Shown: positions 43,549 to 54,832 of the stretch, piece by piece
Position numbering within the stretch: the first letter of the stretch is position 1
How the letters are laid out: each line of letters opens with the position of its first letter
NCBI GenBank assembly: GCA_019637695.1
Contig: JAHBVG010000020.1
Span: 1-64,000, forward strand
DNA length: 64,000 bases
Source of the DNA: Caldilineaceae bacterium
GTDB taxonomy: Bacteria > Chloroflexota > Anaerolineae > Caldilineales > Caldilineaceae
Direction of reading: 5' to 3'
Translations under genes and position numbers: made by a program
The notes under the pieces: generated by a model
Told to the model about the DNA's origin: nothing
The model's database searches: none
The model's input: the letters and a program-made list of their open reading frames with translations, nothing else

Positions 43549-44139
43549 TCACGCAATCAACGTCCCTTTTGTGCTTGGGACATCGGCGCGGCGGGGATCG
43601 AGTTGGGTAGCGGCGTCGAGGGCGCGCGCCAGGGCTTTGAAGAGCGCTTCGGCCTTGTGATGATCGTTGCGACCGTAGAGTACCTTCGCATGCAAATTCA
43701 TGCGCCCGTGGATAGCCAGGCTCTCGAAAAGATGAAAGAGCAGATCCGCGCCCAGTTGGCCGAGTTTGGGGGTGACAAAATCTGCATCAAAGACGCTGTA
43801 AGGTCTCCCGCCCAGATCTACAGCCACCAGAGCCAGCGCCTCATCCATTGGAACGTAGCTGTGCGCGGTGCGCACGATCCCGCGGCGGTCGCCCAGCGCT
43901 TGATCCAGCGCGCGCCCCAGGCAAATGAAGACATCCTCGGCGGTGTGGTGTTCGTCGATGTGCAGATCCCCAGTAGCCTTCACCGTCAGATCAAAAAGAC
44001 CATGACCGGCGAAGAGGGTCAGCATGTGGTCGAGGAATCCAATCCCCGTGTCGATGTCGACGCGCCCAGTGCCATCTACGGTAAAGGATAGCTCAATTTG
44101 CGTCTCTTTGGTCTTTCGTTCAATCGTAGCCCTGCGCAT
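43549..44139 (-). CDS. hisB: imidazoleglycerol-phosphate dehydratase
   Basis: A 196-residue single-function HisB catalysing the sixth step of histidine synthesis. [20 protein letters not shown] (about 32-51) and DEHHTAEDV (about 62-70) supply the Mn-binding His and Glu residues, and the matching second half has [15 protein letters not shown] and [19 protein letters not shown]. Internal twofold repeat as in the family; length is normal. There is no phosphatase domain. No other his gene is adjacent. Confidence 0.94.
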   Translation of the reverse strand: MRRATIERKTKETQIELSFTVDGTGRVDIDTGIGFLDHMLTLFAGHGLFDLTVKATGDLHIDEHHTAEDVFICLGRALDQALGDRRGIVRTAHSYVPMDEALALVAVDLGGRPYSVFDADFVTPKLGQLGADLLFHLFESLAIHGRMNLHAKVLYGRNDHHKAEALFKALARALDAATQLDPRRADVPSTKGTLIA

Positions 44140-44188
44140 TGCCTTCTCTTTCGGCGGGTGAGGAATGGATAACTGTCAGGTTATTCTA

Positions 44189-45097
44189 TCACAGCAGACT
44201 TTCGACCTGCGCGCGCAGACCTTTCTCAAGCGACGTAGCGGGAACGGCCAGTCTGCTGCGCTCAAGACCGCTCAGATCGTAGATGCGGTGGCATAGGAAG
44301 GATACCCGATCGGGGTGAGCGGCGCGGTAGCTGTCAACGGGGATCTCTTCGATCTCAACCGCTTTGCCCAAGATTTCGCCGATAATCTCGTAGTAGCGCC
44401 GAGATTCGACAATGTCCGGCCCGGCCACGTTGAAGATGCCGCCGTGGGCTGCGGCGTTATCTGCACAACTCAGGATCGTCTCAGCCAGGTCGGCGGCAAA
44501 GATTGGCTGCTGCAAAAAATGACCGCCGCCCACCAACCGCAACCTCTCCCCGCCGCAGATGCGTTCGATCAACCTGGCATCGCGGCCATGTTCGGGCAGA
44601 CAGCCCAGCAGCGAGCCGGCCCCGTAAATGTGGCATGGGCGCACAATCGTCCACCGCATAGGATCGGCGTCGCCGTTCACAAAGATCAACTCGGCCTGGC
44701 GCTTCTTGCCGCCATAGCCATCAGTAAGGTAGTGAGCTGCCTGTTCACTCTGGGGAAACATCCGTCGCGCCGGATCATAGACAAAATCGGTGGAGATAAA
44801 GACCAAATGGCGCGCCCGCTGGCGAAAGAGGGTTAGATCCTGCATGGCGTCGTCGGCGCTGTAACCGATGCAATCGACCACTAGATCCCAGTTGGTATTC
44901 TCTGTTTCGATGGCGCGCGCAAACGCGGCGCGGTCATTGCGATCCAACGTGATTGCTTTCACCCCATCCGTCAGCGCGCGCTGGCCGCGGGTCACCGCCC
45001 AGAGCTGATGTCCAGCTTCGAGTGCTTTTTGCGCCAGGGTACCGCTAACAAAGCCGCTGCCGCCGATGAGAAGGATCTTGAGTGCGTGATGGGTCAT
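44189..45097 (-). CDS. NAD-dependent epimerase/dehydratase family protein
   Basis: A 302-residue extended short-chain dehydrogenase. ILLIGGSGFVSGTLAQKA (about 9-26) is the nucleotide-binding loop. The usual Y-x-x-x-K is seen as YGGKKRQAE (about 126-134), so the active site is likely functional. IVRPCHIYGAG and FNVAGPDIVESRRYYEII are typical of sugar-nucleotide epimerase relatives. The substrate is unknown. It overlaps the stop of the upstream membrane-protein gene by four bases. Confidence 0.82.
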   Translation of the reverse strand: MTHHALKILLIGGSGFVSGTLAQKALEAGHQLWAVTRGQRALTDGVKAITLDRNDRAAFARAIETENTNWDLVVDCIGYSADDAMQDLTLFRQRARHLVFISTDFVYDPARRMFPQSEQAAHYLTDGYGGKKRQAELIFVNGDADPMRWTIVRPCHIYGAGSLLGCLPEHGRDARLIERICGGERLRLVGGGHFLQQPIFAADLAETILSCADNAAAHGGIFNVAGPDIVESRRYYEIIGEILGKAVEIEEIPVDSYRAAHPDRVSFLCHRIYDLSGLERSRLAVPATSLEKGLRAQVESLL

Positions 45098-46227
45098 GAT
45101 TTCATTCCCTCTGTTTCGTCGTTGAGCGCCTGGGCAACCTCGTCCACCGGGGGCGCCAGGTATCGTTGTCTATAGATGATCAGCCCCATGAGTAGATTAA
45201 ATTGGACCAACGCTACGAGGATGGCGGAAAATTGGTCGAAATAGAAGACTAGTAAGTTGAGAATCGTCAACGAGAGGAGCAGGCCAAAGTAGCCGAGAAA
45301 GACGCCCAAGCGCTCACGTCGCGCCAGCAACAGCAGCGCGCCCACCATCAACAGCGTACCGATGGCGGTCTCTAGCACTAGCCGCGCCAACGAGAGGAAG
45401 ATCAGATTGGCGCTCACTTCGTCGCCCCGCCCCAACAGCGAAAGCAGATTGGTATTGAATGCCTCATTGCTGGTCAAGAGCAGCGCCAGATCCGCGAACA
45501 TCCCCCCGCCCATGATCAGCAGCGCCAGGGCGAGGATCGACCGCAGCAAAGGCCGAGGCAGATAGCGATCCAACAACCTATTGCCAAAGGCTTGCAGCCG
45601 CTCCTCAATGGACGGGTTCACTGGCGCCAGTTCCAGAGAATCGGCGGTGACAAAATCGAGCAGGGCATCGGCCAACGCCACGTAATTCGGATGGTCTGCT
45701 GTCTGACGAATACGCTGAAGGCGAGTGACCAACTCGGCTCGTTCATGATGATCCAGATCATGATCTAATACATCCTGCAAGGCGTCAAAGGTGCGATAGA
45801 GCTCCGCACGTGGTTCCTCTGCCGCCGGACGCCGCACACGCAGGTAAAAGAGCACCACAAGCAGAAAGAAGGCGTAAATAATCGGCGCCGCTGGCGGATA
45901 AAAGTAGTCATTGGTTTGGGTGATAAATTTGCCCACCTCGTCGATAAAAAGGCCGACCCCCGCCCCACTGAGGATCCCGCCCACGGGGTAGACCCAGCGG
46001 TTGGTCAACACCAACGGCAGCAGCGAAGCCACAAAGAGCAGCAGCCCTCCCCAAAGGACATGGGCAATGTGCAGTTCGCTGTTGCCCAACTGGGGGTAAC
46101 CGGTCAGTTCCAAAAAGAGGCGGGTCAGGCCCACCGAGGCTGCAAAGCTTAACAGGCTGTACAGCAGAAACTGCTCTGCTCCTTCTCGTTTCACAAAAGT
46201 GTGGATATGGCTGAATAGACGGCTCAC
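45094..46227 (-). CDS. multi-pass membrane protein of unknown function
   Basis: A 377-residue protein with about eight predicted membrane helices: two to four before residue 125, a soluble helical loop at about 130-215 (LDHDLDHHERAELVTRL...), and four more after 225. Conserved-looking polar spots include IDEVGKFITQTNDYF near 95-110 and the D-H-D-L-D-H-H cluster. I recognise no named family. Its end overlaps the epimerase gene, so the two are co-translated. Confidence 0.6.
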   Translation of the reverse strand: MSRLFSHIHTFVKREGAEQFLLYSLLSFAASVGLTRLFLELTGYPQLGNSELHIAHVLWGGLLLFVASLLPLVLTNRWVYPVGGILSGAGVGLFIDEVGKFITQTNDYFYPPAAPIIYAFFLLVVLFYLRVRRPAAEEPRAELYRTFDALQDVLDHDLDHHERAELVTRLQRIRQTADHPNYVALADALLDFVTADSLELAPVNPSIEERLQAFGNRLLDRYLPRPLLRSILALALLIMGGGMFADLALLLTSNEAFNTNLLSLLGRGDEVSANLIFLSLARLVLETAIGTLLMVGALLLLARRERLGVFLGYFGLLLSLTILNLLVFYFDQFSAILVALVQFNLLMGLIIYRQRYLAPPVDEVAQALNDETEGMKS

Positions 46228-46304
46228 AGCGAAACTCGATATCTTTTGCGTTTATTCACAAACAGCCAGTGTAGTATACCAGAAAAGAGGATCTCGAAGA
46301 ACTG

Positions 46305-46406
46305 GGGCCAGAGGACGGCGGACGGCAGACCGCAGACAAACTGGGCAGGGTTGCAGGTGGCAAGTTGTAGGTTTGCAAGTTGCAGGTGGCAGGTGGCAAG
46401 TGACAA
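46305..46406. repeat. heptad repeats, GACGGCA and GGTGGCA dialects
   Basis: GACGGCG/GACGGCA/GACCGCA/GACAAAC units are followed by GGTTGCA/GGTGGCA/AGTTGTA...GGTGGCA/GGTGGCA/AGTGACA units. They are tandem with no inverted partner. The intergenic stretch 46228-46530 otherwise holds only short hairpins probably belonging to the SRP RNA 3' end. Confidence 0.65.
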
Positions 46407-46529
46407 TCGTTTACGTATCACGCACTACGCCCAATATCAAATATCCAATCAAAAAGAGCCGCCCATCTCTGGACAGCCCTCTTCACTCGAAAAAAGCGAG
46501 TCGTGTGCTTTCACCGCTTCGCCAACCAC

Positions 46530-46622
46530 CAGGCGACCCTGTGGCACCCGGCACAATCCGTTTACCGCTGCTGCCTTCCGACCCTGACGGAGTTCACAGT
46601 GTCCCGCCGCACAGGACCCAGC
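46530..46622 (-). ncRNA. ffs: signal recognition particle RNA, small bacterial (4.5S) type
   Basis: On the minus strand the sequence GGTCGGAAGGCAGCAGC is the conserved SRP domain IV tip and asymmetric loop (the site bound by Ffh). The flanks CCTGTG (5') and CACAGG (3') pair to close a ~90-nt hairpin. Boundaries are approximate. A short stem at 46494-46503 follows and may stop transcription. The gene lies downstream of tRNA-Ser on the same strand. Confidence 0.85.
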
Positions 46623-46661
46623 CGTTGACGAAGCGATGAAAACACACGACTCAGTTGGTAA

Positions 46662-46750
46662 TGGCGGAGAGGGTGGGATTTGAACCCACGAACCTTTTGG
46701 GTTACGAGCTTTCCAGGCCCGCGCACTAGGCCAGACTATGCGACCTCTCC
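46662..46750 (-). tRNA. tRNA-Ser (anticodon GGA)
   Basis: An 89-nt tRNA with a 7-bp acceptor stem GGAGAGG/CCTCTCC, discriminator G and encoded CCA. The anticodon loop CTGGAAA gives GGA. A long variable arm, as expected for Ser, and the GGTTCAAATCC T-loop are present. A sigma70-type promoter lies just upstream. Confidence 0.95.
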
Positions 46751-46762
46751 AAAGCGAAGTGT

Positions 46763-46791
46763 AGTATAGCGCGAAAGTGAATTTCTGGCAA
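46763..46791 (-). promoter_or_regulatory. promoter of tRNA-Ser and probably SRP RNA
   Basis: Read on the minus strand: TTGCCA (46786-46791), a 17-nt spacer, TATACT (46763-46768). The start would fall close to the tRNA 5' end. Confidence 0.7.
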
Positions 46792-46808
46792 ATTTGGCGT
46801 AGATGACT

Positions 46809-46858
46809 GGTGATAGGTGACTGGGCACAGCTACAGTCCCTCCCAGTCACCAGTCACC
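46809..46858. repeat. heptad-repeat stem-loop, GTGACTG dialect
   Basis: Arms 46809-46825 and 46842-46858 pair at 15 of 17 positions. It lies between hemL and the tRNA promoter, both on the minus strand, and would fold in the hemL 3' region. Confidence 0.7.
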
Positions 46859-46863
46859 GATCA

Positions 46864-48168
46864 CTATTTTCCAATCCCCACCATCACCGACTTTGCCGCC
46901 GCAACTGTCTGCTCGATCTTTTCTTCGCCATGGGCGCTGCTGACGAAACCAGCCTCGAACTGGCTCGGCGCAAGGTAGACGCCTTCGGCCAACATGGCGT
47001 GGAAGAATTGCCCATAGCGGGGCGGATCGGCGTAGAGTTTGGCTGCTTCGTAGCTGTCGATGAGGGGCGCGCCCTGCTCTTTGAGGAAATAGACGCCGAA
47101 CATTGAGCCAGCGTAGCCCGCCTGCACGGGGATGCCCGCCTCGGCGGCCACACTTTCCAACCCGCGCACAAGATCGGCGGTGCGCGCGGCGATGCCCTCA
47201 AAGACACCTGGTTTCAACAATTCCCGCAGCGTCGTCAGTCCCGCCGTGATCGCCAGCGGATTGCCAGAGAGCGTCCCCGCCTGGTACATGGGACCCGCCG
47301 GCGCCACCGTTTCCATAATCTTGCGCTTGCCTGCATATGCGCCCACCGGCAGACCGCCGCCGATCACCTTGCCCAGCGTCGTCAGATCTGGGTCGAGTCC
47401 CCACTTTTCCTGCGCGCCGCCGGGGGCTACGCGGAAGCCGGTCATCACCTCGTCGAGGATGAAAAGCGCGCCATATTGGTGGCAGAGATCCTGCAAGCCC
47501 TGGAGATACCCTTCGTGGGGCATGACAAACCCGATATTGGCCGCGATGGGTTCGATAATCAACCCGGCAATGCTACCGGGGTTGCTTTCAAAGAGCGCGC
47601 GCACTGCATCCAGATCGTTGTAAACGGCAGTTAAGGTGTTAGAGGTTGTGCTGGCGGGGACGCCGGGTGAATCGGGCAGACCCAACGTGGCGACGCCGCT
47701 GCCTGCCTGCACCAGCAACATGTCGGCGTGTCCATGATAGCAGCCCGAAAACTTGATGATCTTATCGCGACCGGTGTAAGCGCGGGCAAGGCGCAGCGCA
47801 CTCATGCACGCTTCGGTGCCGCTGTTGACAAAGCGGATCATTTCCACAGAGGGCACTGTGTCGATGACCAGTTGGGCCAGTTCATTTTCCAGCGCAGTCG
47901 GCGCACCATAGCTCGTTCCGCGCCCTGCTGCCGCGATCAGCGCTTTCACAACTTGAGGATGGGCGTGACCCAATACCAGCGGTCCCCACGAGAGGACATA
48001 ATCAATATAGCTGTTACCATCGGCGTCCCAAATCGTCGCGCCTTCGCCGCGGTCGATAAAGCGAGGGGTGCCGCCGACGCTTTTGAACGCGCGCACCGGG
48101 CTGTTGACGCCGCCGGGGATCAAATCTTTCGCAATCGCAAAGAGTTCTTCGGAGCGGGTGGTCTGCAT
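46864..48168 (-). CDS. hemL: glutamate-1-semialdehyde 2,1-aminomutase
   Basis: A 434-residue PLP enzyme making 5-aminolevulinate from glutamate-1-semialdehyde, the second step of C5 tetrapyrrole synthesis after Hem[18 protein letters not shown] (about 17-33), [42 protein letters not shown] and [16 protein letters not shown] (PLP Lys) are all present. Length is normal. GAAAGG precedes the ATG. It is about 10 kb from the other haem genes, which are in an operon at 51.1-58.0 kb. Confidence 0.95.
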   Translation of the reverse strand: MQTTRSEELFAIAKDLIPGGVNSPVRAFKSVGGTPRFIDRGEGATIWDADGNSYIDYVLSWGPLVLGHAHPQVVKALIAAAGRGTSYGAPTALENELAQLVIDTVPSVEMIRFVNSGTEACMSALRLARAYTGRDKIIKFSGCYHGHADMLLVQAGSGVATLGLPDSPGVPASTTSNTLTAVYNDLDAVRALFESNPGSIAGLIIEPIAANIGFVMPHEGYLQGLQDLCHQYGALFILDEVMTGFRVAPGGAQEKWGLDPDLTTLGKVIGGGLPVGAYAGKRKIMETVAPAGPMYQAGTLSGNPLAITAGLTTLRELLKPGVFEGIAARTADLVRGLESVAAEAGIPVQAGYAGSMFGVYFLKEQGAPLIDSYEAAKLYADPPRYGQFFHAMLAEGVYLAPSQFEAGFVSSAHGEEKIEQTVAAAKSVMVGIGK

Positions 48169-48237
48169 GATGAGCCTTTCTGCTGAGGGTTATGGGCGGA
48201 TTCTATATCGAATGGATAACCTGTTACGCCGCAGGAC

Positions 48238-48265
48238 TTGACAATTTGGTAAACTGGGGTACCTC
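48238..48265 (+). promoter_or_regulatory. possible promoter of the trehalose gene
   Basis: A perfect TTGACA (48238-48243) with TACCTC 16 bases further (48260-48265), a weak -10. It lies about 70 bases before the assumed start. Confidence 0.4.
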
Positions 48266-48332
48266 TACTCAAGCATCAACGGAAGGACGTGTTAACAGTG
48301 TGCCATCTACTAAGCAACGGGGCAAATCCATC

Positions 48333-50540
48333 ATGGCAAAGCTGATCATTGTCTCAAACCGGCTGCCGATCAGCGTCAGCAAAGATGAAGAGGGTCTCCA
48401 TTATGCTGAGAGCATTGGCGGTCTAACTACCGGGCTAAGTTCCTTTTTCGAGAGCGGCGACAGCCTGTGGATCGGATGGCCTGGTATCACTTCGGACGAT
48501 ACAAATGAAGATGAACGAGGCCAGATCGAGGATCATCTGCGTCAGCGGGATTATCATCCTCTCTTTCTCTCAGAAGAAGAGCAGCAAAACTTCTATTACG
48601 GCTTTTGCAACGATACAATCTGGCCGTTGTTCCATTATTTTCATCTCTACACCCAGTTCAACGAGGACTATTGGCAGAGCTACCAAAAGGTCAACACCCT
48701 CTTTGCCGACGCCATCGGTCAGATCGCTGAGCCGGGAGATACCATCTGGATCCAGGATTATCACTTTCTGCTGTTGCCGCAGTTGGTGCGAGAGCGTGTG
48801 CCCGAAGCCTCGATTGGCTTTTTTCTGCACATTCCGTTCCCGTCGTATGAGATCTTTCGCTTGCTGCCCTGGCGCGCCGAGTTGCTACGCGGGCTGATGG
48901 GTGCGGATCTCAACGGCTTCCATACCTTCAGCTATGCCCAGCACTTCCTCGACAGTGTGCGCCGTATCCTGGGGTATGACAACAAATTGGGTGTCATCCA
49001 GGCTGAGGATCGGCTGATCAAGGCTGACGCCTTCCCCATGGGCATTGACTATCGTCGCTTTGCTGACGCCGGTGATCTGCCCGAAGTACGCGCCGAGGTG
49101 GAAAGGCTGCGCGCAGAGGTGATTGATCGCCAGGTAATCTTCTCTGTGGATCGGTTGGATTACAGCAAGGGCATCCCTGAACGGCTGGTGGCCTATGATC
49201 ACTTCCTGACCCAATACCCTGAGTATAAGGGTAGGGTCACGCTGATCCAGGTGACGGCGCCGTCGCGTACCGGCGTCGAACAATATCAACAGCTAAAGAA
49301 GCAGATCGACGAATTAGTTGGAGACATCAACGGACGTCACGCCTTCCTGGGTTGGATGCCGGTCTGGTATCTCTATCAATCCCAGGGCTTCCACCCGCTG
49401 CGCGCGCTCTATGAGATCGCCGATGTGGCGTTGCTAACACCCTTGCGCGATGGCATGAATCTTGTCGCCAAAGAATATGTAGCCAGCAAGACTCAGGGTC
49501 GCGGCGTGCTGGTGATTAGCGAAATGACAGGGGCTGCCAGCGAACTGGTCGAATCCTTAATCGTAAATCCAAACAACAAACAGCAGATCGCCGACGCCCT
49601 GCACCTGGCTTTGAGTATGTCGCGCCAGGAGCAGATCCGCCGCAACCGCGCCATGCAGGCCCGACTAGAGCGCTATGACGTGCGCCGGTGGGCCGAAGAT
49701 TTTCTTGAAAGTCTGGCCGAAGTACACAGTGCAGGGATGTCCCTGTCTGTGCAGATCCTCAATCGCGAGAGCGAGGCAGCGTTGATCGAGGCGTACCGGC
49801 GCGCTGAAGACAGGCTGATCATCCTCGACTATGATGGCACGCTCGTTTCGTTGACAGACTATCCTCACGATGCCACCCCTGATGAGGATCTCTATCATCT
49901 GCTGACCACCCTGGTTGGCGATAAACGAAATCAAGTCTTATTGCTCAGCGGCCGCGGCAAAGATCAACTGAGCGAGTGGTTGGAGCGGCTTGATCTGGGG
50001 TTGGTTGCCGAACACGGCGTTTGGATCCGTCCTCAAGGTGGCGAGTGGCAGACCATTGAACCGCTAGACGACAATTGGAAGGCAAGCATTCGTCCCATCT
50101 TGGATCGATTTGTCGAGCGCACGCCAGGCTCGCTGATGGAAGAAAAAACTTTTGCGCTGGCCTGGCACTACCGCCGCGTCAACGAGGATCTCGCCACGGT
50201 GCGCGCCCAAGAACTCAAAGAGACCCTGCTCCAACTTACCGCCAATCTACACCTTGACGTCCTCGAAGGGGATATGGTGATCGAGGTAAAAAATGTGGGC
50301 ATCAACAAAGGGAAGGCCGCAGGGTATTGGCTTAACGAAAAACCGTGGAGCTTCATTCTCGCGCTGGGCGACGCCTGGACAGACGAAGATACCTTTAGCG
50401 TCCTGCCCGAATCGGCCTACTCAATTCGAGTTGGGCTCAAACCTTCGCTGGCGCGCTTCAACCTGGAATCGCCCACAGATGTGCGTCGTTTCCTTACCCG
50501 ATTGACCCAAGACACAATAAAAAGACCGCTTCTGCTGTAG
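48333..50540 (+). CDS. bifunctional trehalose-6-phosphate synthase/phosphatase
   Basis: A 735-residue fusion. Residues 1-465 are a GT20 synthase joining UDP- or other NDP-glucose to glucose-6-phosphate: SNRLPISVSKDEEG, GGLTTGLSSFF, IWIQDYHFLLLPQLVRE, SVDRLDYSKGIPERL and LRDGMNLVAKEYVASK. Residues about 490-735 are an HAD phosphatase: ILDYDGTLVSLTDYP (nucleophile Asp), LLSGRG, and LALGDAWTDEDTF. The product would be free trehalose, a stress protectant. The ATG at 48333 begins the fold; its Shine-Dalgarno is weak. A two-way terminator overlaps the stop. Confidence 0.92.
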   Translation: MAKLIIVSNRLPISVSKDEEGLHYAESIGGLTTGLSSFFESGDSLWIGWPGITSDDTNEDERGQIEDHLRQRDYHPLFLSEEEQQNFYYGFCNDTIWPLFHYFHLYTQFNEDYWQSYQKVNTLFADAIGQIAEPGDTIWIQDYHFLLLPQLVRERVPEASIGFFLHIPFPSYEIFRLLPWRAELLRGLMGADLNGFHTFSYAQHFLDSVRRILGYDNKLGVIQAEDRLIKADAFPMGIDYRRFADAGDLPEVRAEVERLRAEVIDRQVIFSVDRLDYSKGIPERLVAYDHFLTQYPEYKGRVTLIQVTAPSRTGVEQYQQLKKQIDELVGDINGRHAFLGWMPVWYLYQSQGFHPLRALYEIADVALLTPLRDGMNLVAKEYVASKTQGRGVLVISEMTGAASELVESLIVNPNNKQQIADALHLALSMSRQEQIRRNRAMQARLERYDVRRWAEDFLESLAEVHSAGMSLSVQILNRESEAALIEAYRRAEDRLIILDYDGTLVSLTDYPHDATPDEDLYHLLTTLVGDKRNQVLLLSGRGKDQLSEWLERLDLGLVAEHGVWIRPQGGEWQTIEPLDDNWKASIRPILDRFVERTPGSLMEEKTFALAWHYRRVNEDLATVRAQELKETLLQLTANLHLDVLEGDMVIEVKNVGINKGKAAGYWLNEKPWSFILALGDAWTDEDTFSVLPESAYSIRVGLKPSLARFNLESPTDVRRFLTRLTQDTIKRPLLL

Positions 50541-50553
50541 AAGCGGTCTTTTT
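50519..50553. terminator. bidirectional terminator at the trehalose gene end
   Basis: A 15-bp perfect stem, 50519-50533 with 50539-50553, loop 5 nt, with an A-run before and T-run after. The left arm is inside the coding region; it also faces the convergent RRM gene. Confidence 0.88.
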
Positions 50554-50582
50554 GCTAGCTAAGTTGATGGCTGCCTGGTGAA

Positions 50583-50948
50583 TTAGAATCGTCTGCGGTC
50601 TCGGTCTCGATCGCGGTCGCCACCGCGGTCGTCACGTCGAGGTCGATCTCCGCCATCACTGCGACGCATACCACCATTCCCTCCACCGCCGCCGCGTCGA
50701 TCCTCACGAGGCTGGGCTTCGTTCACTCGCAGCGTACGACCTCCCACATCCTTATCGTTCAGTGCTTGAATTGCCGCATCTGCATCTGCATCAGCCATTT
50801 CAACAAAGCAAAACCCACGAAACCGACCGGTTTCCCGGTCATTGATCATGGCGATAGAAACAACTTCGCCATACGGTTCGAACATTTCTCGAATCGAATC
50901 CTCATTTGCCGAAAACGGCAGGTTGCCTACGTAGATCCTTTTGGCCAA
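50583..50948 (-). CDS. RRM-domain RNA-binding protein with Arg/Gly/Asp-rich tail
   Basis: A 121-residue protein. RNP2 is IYVGNLPFSA and RNP1 is GRFRGFCFVEM. The C-terminal ~40 residues (RRGGGGGNGG, then RDRDRDRRRF) form a low-complexity tail. This is the bacterial glycine-rich RRM type, known in cyanobacteria and other phyla as often cold-induced. The TTG start is supported by AGGAGAAGG six bases upstream; the in-frame ATG 20 codons earlier lacks a site. Confidence 0.87.
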   Translation of the reverse strand: MAKRIYVGNLPFSANEDSIREMFEPYGEVVSIAMINDRETGRFRGFCFVEMADADADAAIQALNDKDVGGRTLRVNEAQPREDRRGGGGGNGGMRRSDGGDRPRRDDRGGDRDRDRDRRRF

Positions 50949-51113
50949 CTTGAACCTTCTCCTGAACTTGAAATGGGAGCCCACGCTGCAAAGCGCTGAA
51001 GTGGGCAAGCGAACATACGGCTATGGCTCTAAGTATGCACTAAATTTTGAGTTTTGTCTAGTCCCTGGAACGAGATTTTGGGTTATTTTTGCCACCAAAA
51101 TGGCAACGAATCC

Positions 51114-52585
51114 TTAAAAAAGGCTACGGAGATAGGCGAAAACACCTTCAGCCGCTTCCTTGCCCTGATGCACACAGTCGGGGATGCCTACGCCGCGATA
51201 GGCAGTGCCGATAAGATTCAGCCCGGCCGGCAAGGATGCATCAATCGCCGCCATGCGATCCAAATGGCCGACGTCATATTGGGGTTGGGCCTGCCACCAG
51301 CGGAAGACCCGATGGAAGGTGGGCGCAGAGTCGATCCCAATCAGGTCGCGTAGCTCCTGTTGGGCAGCCAGCGCAATTTCGGTGTCGTCGCGCTCCATCA
51401 TGTGGGGCGACCGCGCTCCGCCAAAAAAGAGGCGGATCAACACTCGATCCGCCGGCGCGCGATGGGCGAATTTGTTCGTTACCCAGGTGAAAGCGTTGAA
51501 ATCACGCCTTTCCGCGCGAGGGATCACCGCGCCATACCCCTGTAGCGGGTGGCGAATTTGTTGGCGCGCATAGGCCAGATAGACGACCCCGCTGCTGACC
51601 GTCCGCAATTGACCCAATGCACTCGCCGCCGCTGGCACAAGCGGACGCAACAACTTCTCTGCCGCCGCCGCTGGGATCGCCAACACCACTGCATCCGCCT
51701 GGAGAGCTTCGCCGTCGCTCAAACGCAAAAGATAGCCATTCCCGACCCGCTCTATCGAGTCTACCCCTGTGGAAAGCCGCATTTTCGCCCGGACCTGAGC
51801 CGCCAGCGCACGCGGCAGTTCCTCCATCCCCGCGGTGAACGAAGCAAACGCCGTCCTCACCTCCTCTCTCCCTCCCTTCTTTCCTTCTTCACTTCCTCTG
51901 GTTTTCCCCGCCTCTACGGCGCGCAGCAAACTCCCATGTCGCTCTTCCATCTCGCGGAAGCGTGGAAAAGTCGCAAGGATCGACTGCTCCTCGGGGTGAG
52001 CGCTATAAATACCGGATAGCAGCGGCTCGCCCAGCTTTTCCAGCGCTTCCGCGCCGAATCGGCGAAGGACGAAATCGGCTACGGATTCGTCCGCGGGCGA
52101 GCCCGCGCCATCCCCGCGCGCGGGGATCTGCCGCTCCTGGGCCATGCGCGCCTTGCCCACCGCCGATAGCAACGGCGACCGCTCAAACGCCTCCCAATCT
52201 GTGGGGAGGATGAGGTTGAGTCCTTTGGGGAGGGGGATTAAGTGGGCATTGTTGACGACTGAGACGCCGCTGTGGTCCGGATCTGTGGGGAGCAGGCGGT
52301 CGGCCAATCCTAACGCCAACGCCAGATCGTAGGCCCAGGGCTTCTGTTGGATGAGGAAGGCGTCTGCCCCGGCTTCAAGGACAAAGGGCTGATCCTCGCC
52401 GCTGTCCACAAAATGGGTGATAATCTTGCCGCCAACGCGATCCGACGCCTCAAGGAGGGTAACGGTTAGCTCTGGCGCAAGTTTTTGAAGATACCAGGCT
52501 GCCGCCAATCCGCTGACGCCGCCGCCGACAATGGCAACGTGAGGATTGAAGCGTGAAACGTGAGCGATTGTCTCCATATCACGCT

Positions 52586-52589
<4 letters not shown>
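51114..52589 (-). CDS. protoporphyrinogen/coproporphyrinogen oxidase (HemG/HemY/CgoX type)
   Basis: A 491-residue FAD enzyme. VAIVGGGVSGLAAAWYL (about 18-34) binds FAD, and EASDRVGGKI follows; NLIGTAYRGVGIPDCVHQG (near the C-terminus) is the C-terminal FAD motif. It oxidises protoporphyrinogen IX or, in Gram-positive-type pathways, coproporphyrinogen III; the sequence alone does not decide. Residues 5-16 (METIAHVSRFNP) come from a repeat hairpin shared with the hemE end. A low-complexity stretch near 235-250 (SEEGKKGGREEVR) looks like another insertion. It overlaps hemE by four bases (ATGA) and is last in the operon. Confidence 0.88.

Positions 52590-52596
<7 letters not shown>
52539..52596. 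repeat. perfect 18-bp inverted repeat over the hemE stop and PPOX start
   Basis: Arms 52539-52556 and 52579-52596 are exact inverted complements with a 22-nt loop. They encode the last residues of HemE and the first ~17 of the oxidase. Confidence 0.8.
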
Positions 52597-53632
<1,036 letters not shown>

Positions 53633-53645
53633 GGCGCTCACTTGT

Positions 53646-53730
53646 GGATATTAGAGATTGGATATTCGAGATTGAGTATTGGCGCTATCTTCATCTGCGG
53701 TCTGCGGTCTGCGGTCTGTCGTCCGCCGTC
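53646..53730. repeat. heptad repeats, GGATATT and CTGCGGT dialects
   Basis: GGATATT/AGAGATT/GGATATT/CGAGATT/GAGTATT units (53646-53682) are followed by three perfect CTGCGGT units and variants (53695-53730). They lie between hemB and hemE. Confidence 0.7.
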
Positions 53731-53734
53731 GATC

Positions 53735-54796
53735 TCACCGCAGCCAGCGCGCCGCGTCTTTGGCAAAATAGGTGATGATCATATCGGCGCCGGCGCGTTT
53801 GATGCCGATCAGACTTTCCAGTGCGCAACGTTGAAGATCGAGCCAGCCGTTGGCGGCGGCGGCGTGGATCATGGCATATTCGCCGCTGACTTGATACGCA
53901 GCCAGCGGCAGGTTGAAGTCGCGGCGCATGTCGGCGAGGATGTCGAGATAGGGCATGGCCGGTTTGACCATGAGCATGTCCGCGCCTTCGGCTACGTCGA
54001 TGGCAACTTCTTTGAGCGCTTCACGCCGGTTGGCCGGGTCCATCTGGTATTGGCTGCGGTCCCCAAAGGACGGCGGCGACTCCGCCGCGTCGCGGAATGG
54101 ACCATAAAATCCGCTGGCGTATTTGGCGGCGTAGCTCATCACCGAGACGTGCTGAAATCCGCCCGCATCCAGCGCGCTGCGGATGGCGTCGATCATGCCG
54201 TCGATCATGCCGGAGGGGGCGATAATGTCTGCGCCTGCCTCAGCGTGGACCGTAGAGGCCCGCCCCAACAATTCCAATGTGGGATCGTTGAGCAGGTAGC
54301 CTTCAGGCAGGTGTGGGTCGTAGTGATCCTCGCCGGGCAGGTTGATGATGCCACAATGACCGTGGCTGGTGTACTCACAAAAACACATGTCGGAGATGAC
54401 AATCAACTCCGGCGCGGCCTCTTTGATGGCGCGGATCGCCTGCGGCACAATGCCATTTTCGTTGAAATTGTCGCTGCCGCAACTGTCCTTCGTCGCGGGG
54501 ATGCCAAAGAGGATCACGGCGGGAATGCCCAGATTGGCAATCGCTTCGGCCTCGCCTGCCAGTTGATCCACGGAAAGCTGGAACTGCCCCGGCATCGAGC
54601 CAATCGGGTTGCGGATACCGTTCCCGGTGCGCACAAAGAGCGGATAGATGAAATCGTCTGGCGCCAGAGTTGTCTCACGCACCAGCCTGCGCAGTCCACC
54701 GGAAAGCCGCAGACGGCGCGGCCGCAACACGAGCGGGCGCAGTGGCTGCGTTTTGAGGATGGTGGGTGTTGTTGGTTCAAGTGTGTAGATGGTCAT
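53735..54796 (-). CDS. hemB: delta-aminolevulinic acid dehydratase (porphobilinogen synthase)
   Basis: A 353-residue enzyme joining two 5-aminolevulinates. [12 protein letters not shown] (about 135-146) is the zinc cysteine site, [16 protein letters not shown] (about 213-228) has the first active Lys and [11 protein letters not shown] (about 268-278) the Schiff-base Lys. It has an extra N-terminal ~25 residues before the fold begins at [19 protein letters not shown] zinc-type enzyme is predicted. Confidence 0.95.
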   Translation of the reverse strand: MTIYTLEPTTPTILKTQPLRPLVLRPRRLRLSGGLRRLVRETTLAPDDFIYPLFVRTGNGIRNPIGSMPGQFQLSVDQLAGEAEAIANLGIPAVILFGIPATKDSCGSDNFNENGIVPQAIRAIKEAAPELIVISDMCFCEYTSHGHCGIINLPGEDHYDPHLPEGYLLNDPTLELLGRASTVHAEAGADIIAPSGMIDGMIDAIRSALDAGGFQHVSVMSYAAKYASGFYGPFRDAAESPPSFGDRSQYQMDPANRREALKEVAIDVAEGADMLMVKPAMPYLDILADMRRDFNLPLAAYQVSGEYAMIHAAAANGWLDLQRCALESLIGIKRAGADMIITYFAKDAARWLR

Positions 54797-54832
54797 GGGA
54801 CAGCCTCGTAAAAGTGAATCGGCCAGCGGCGA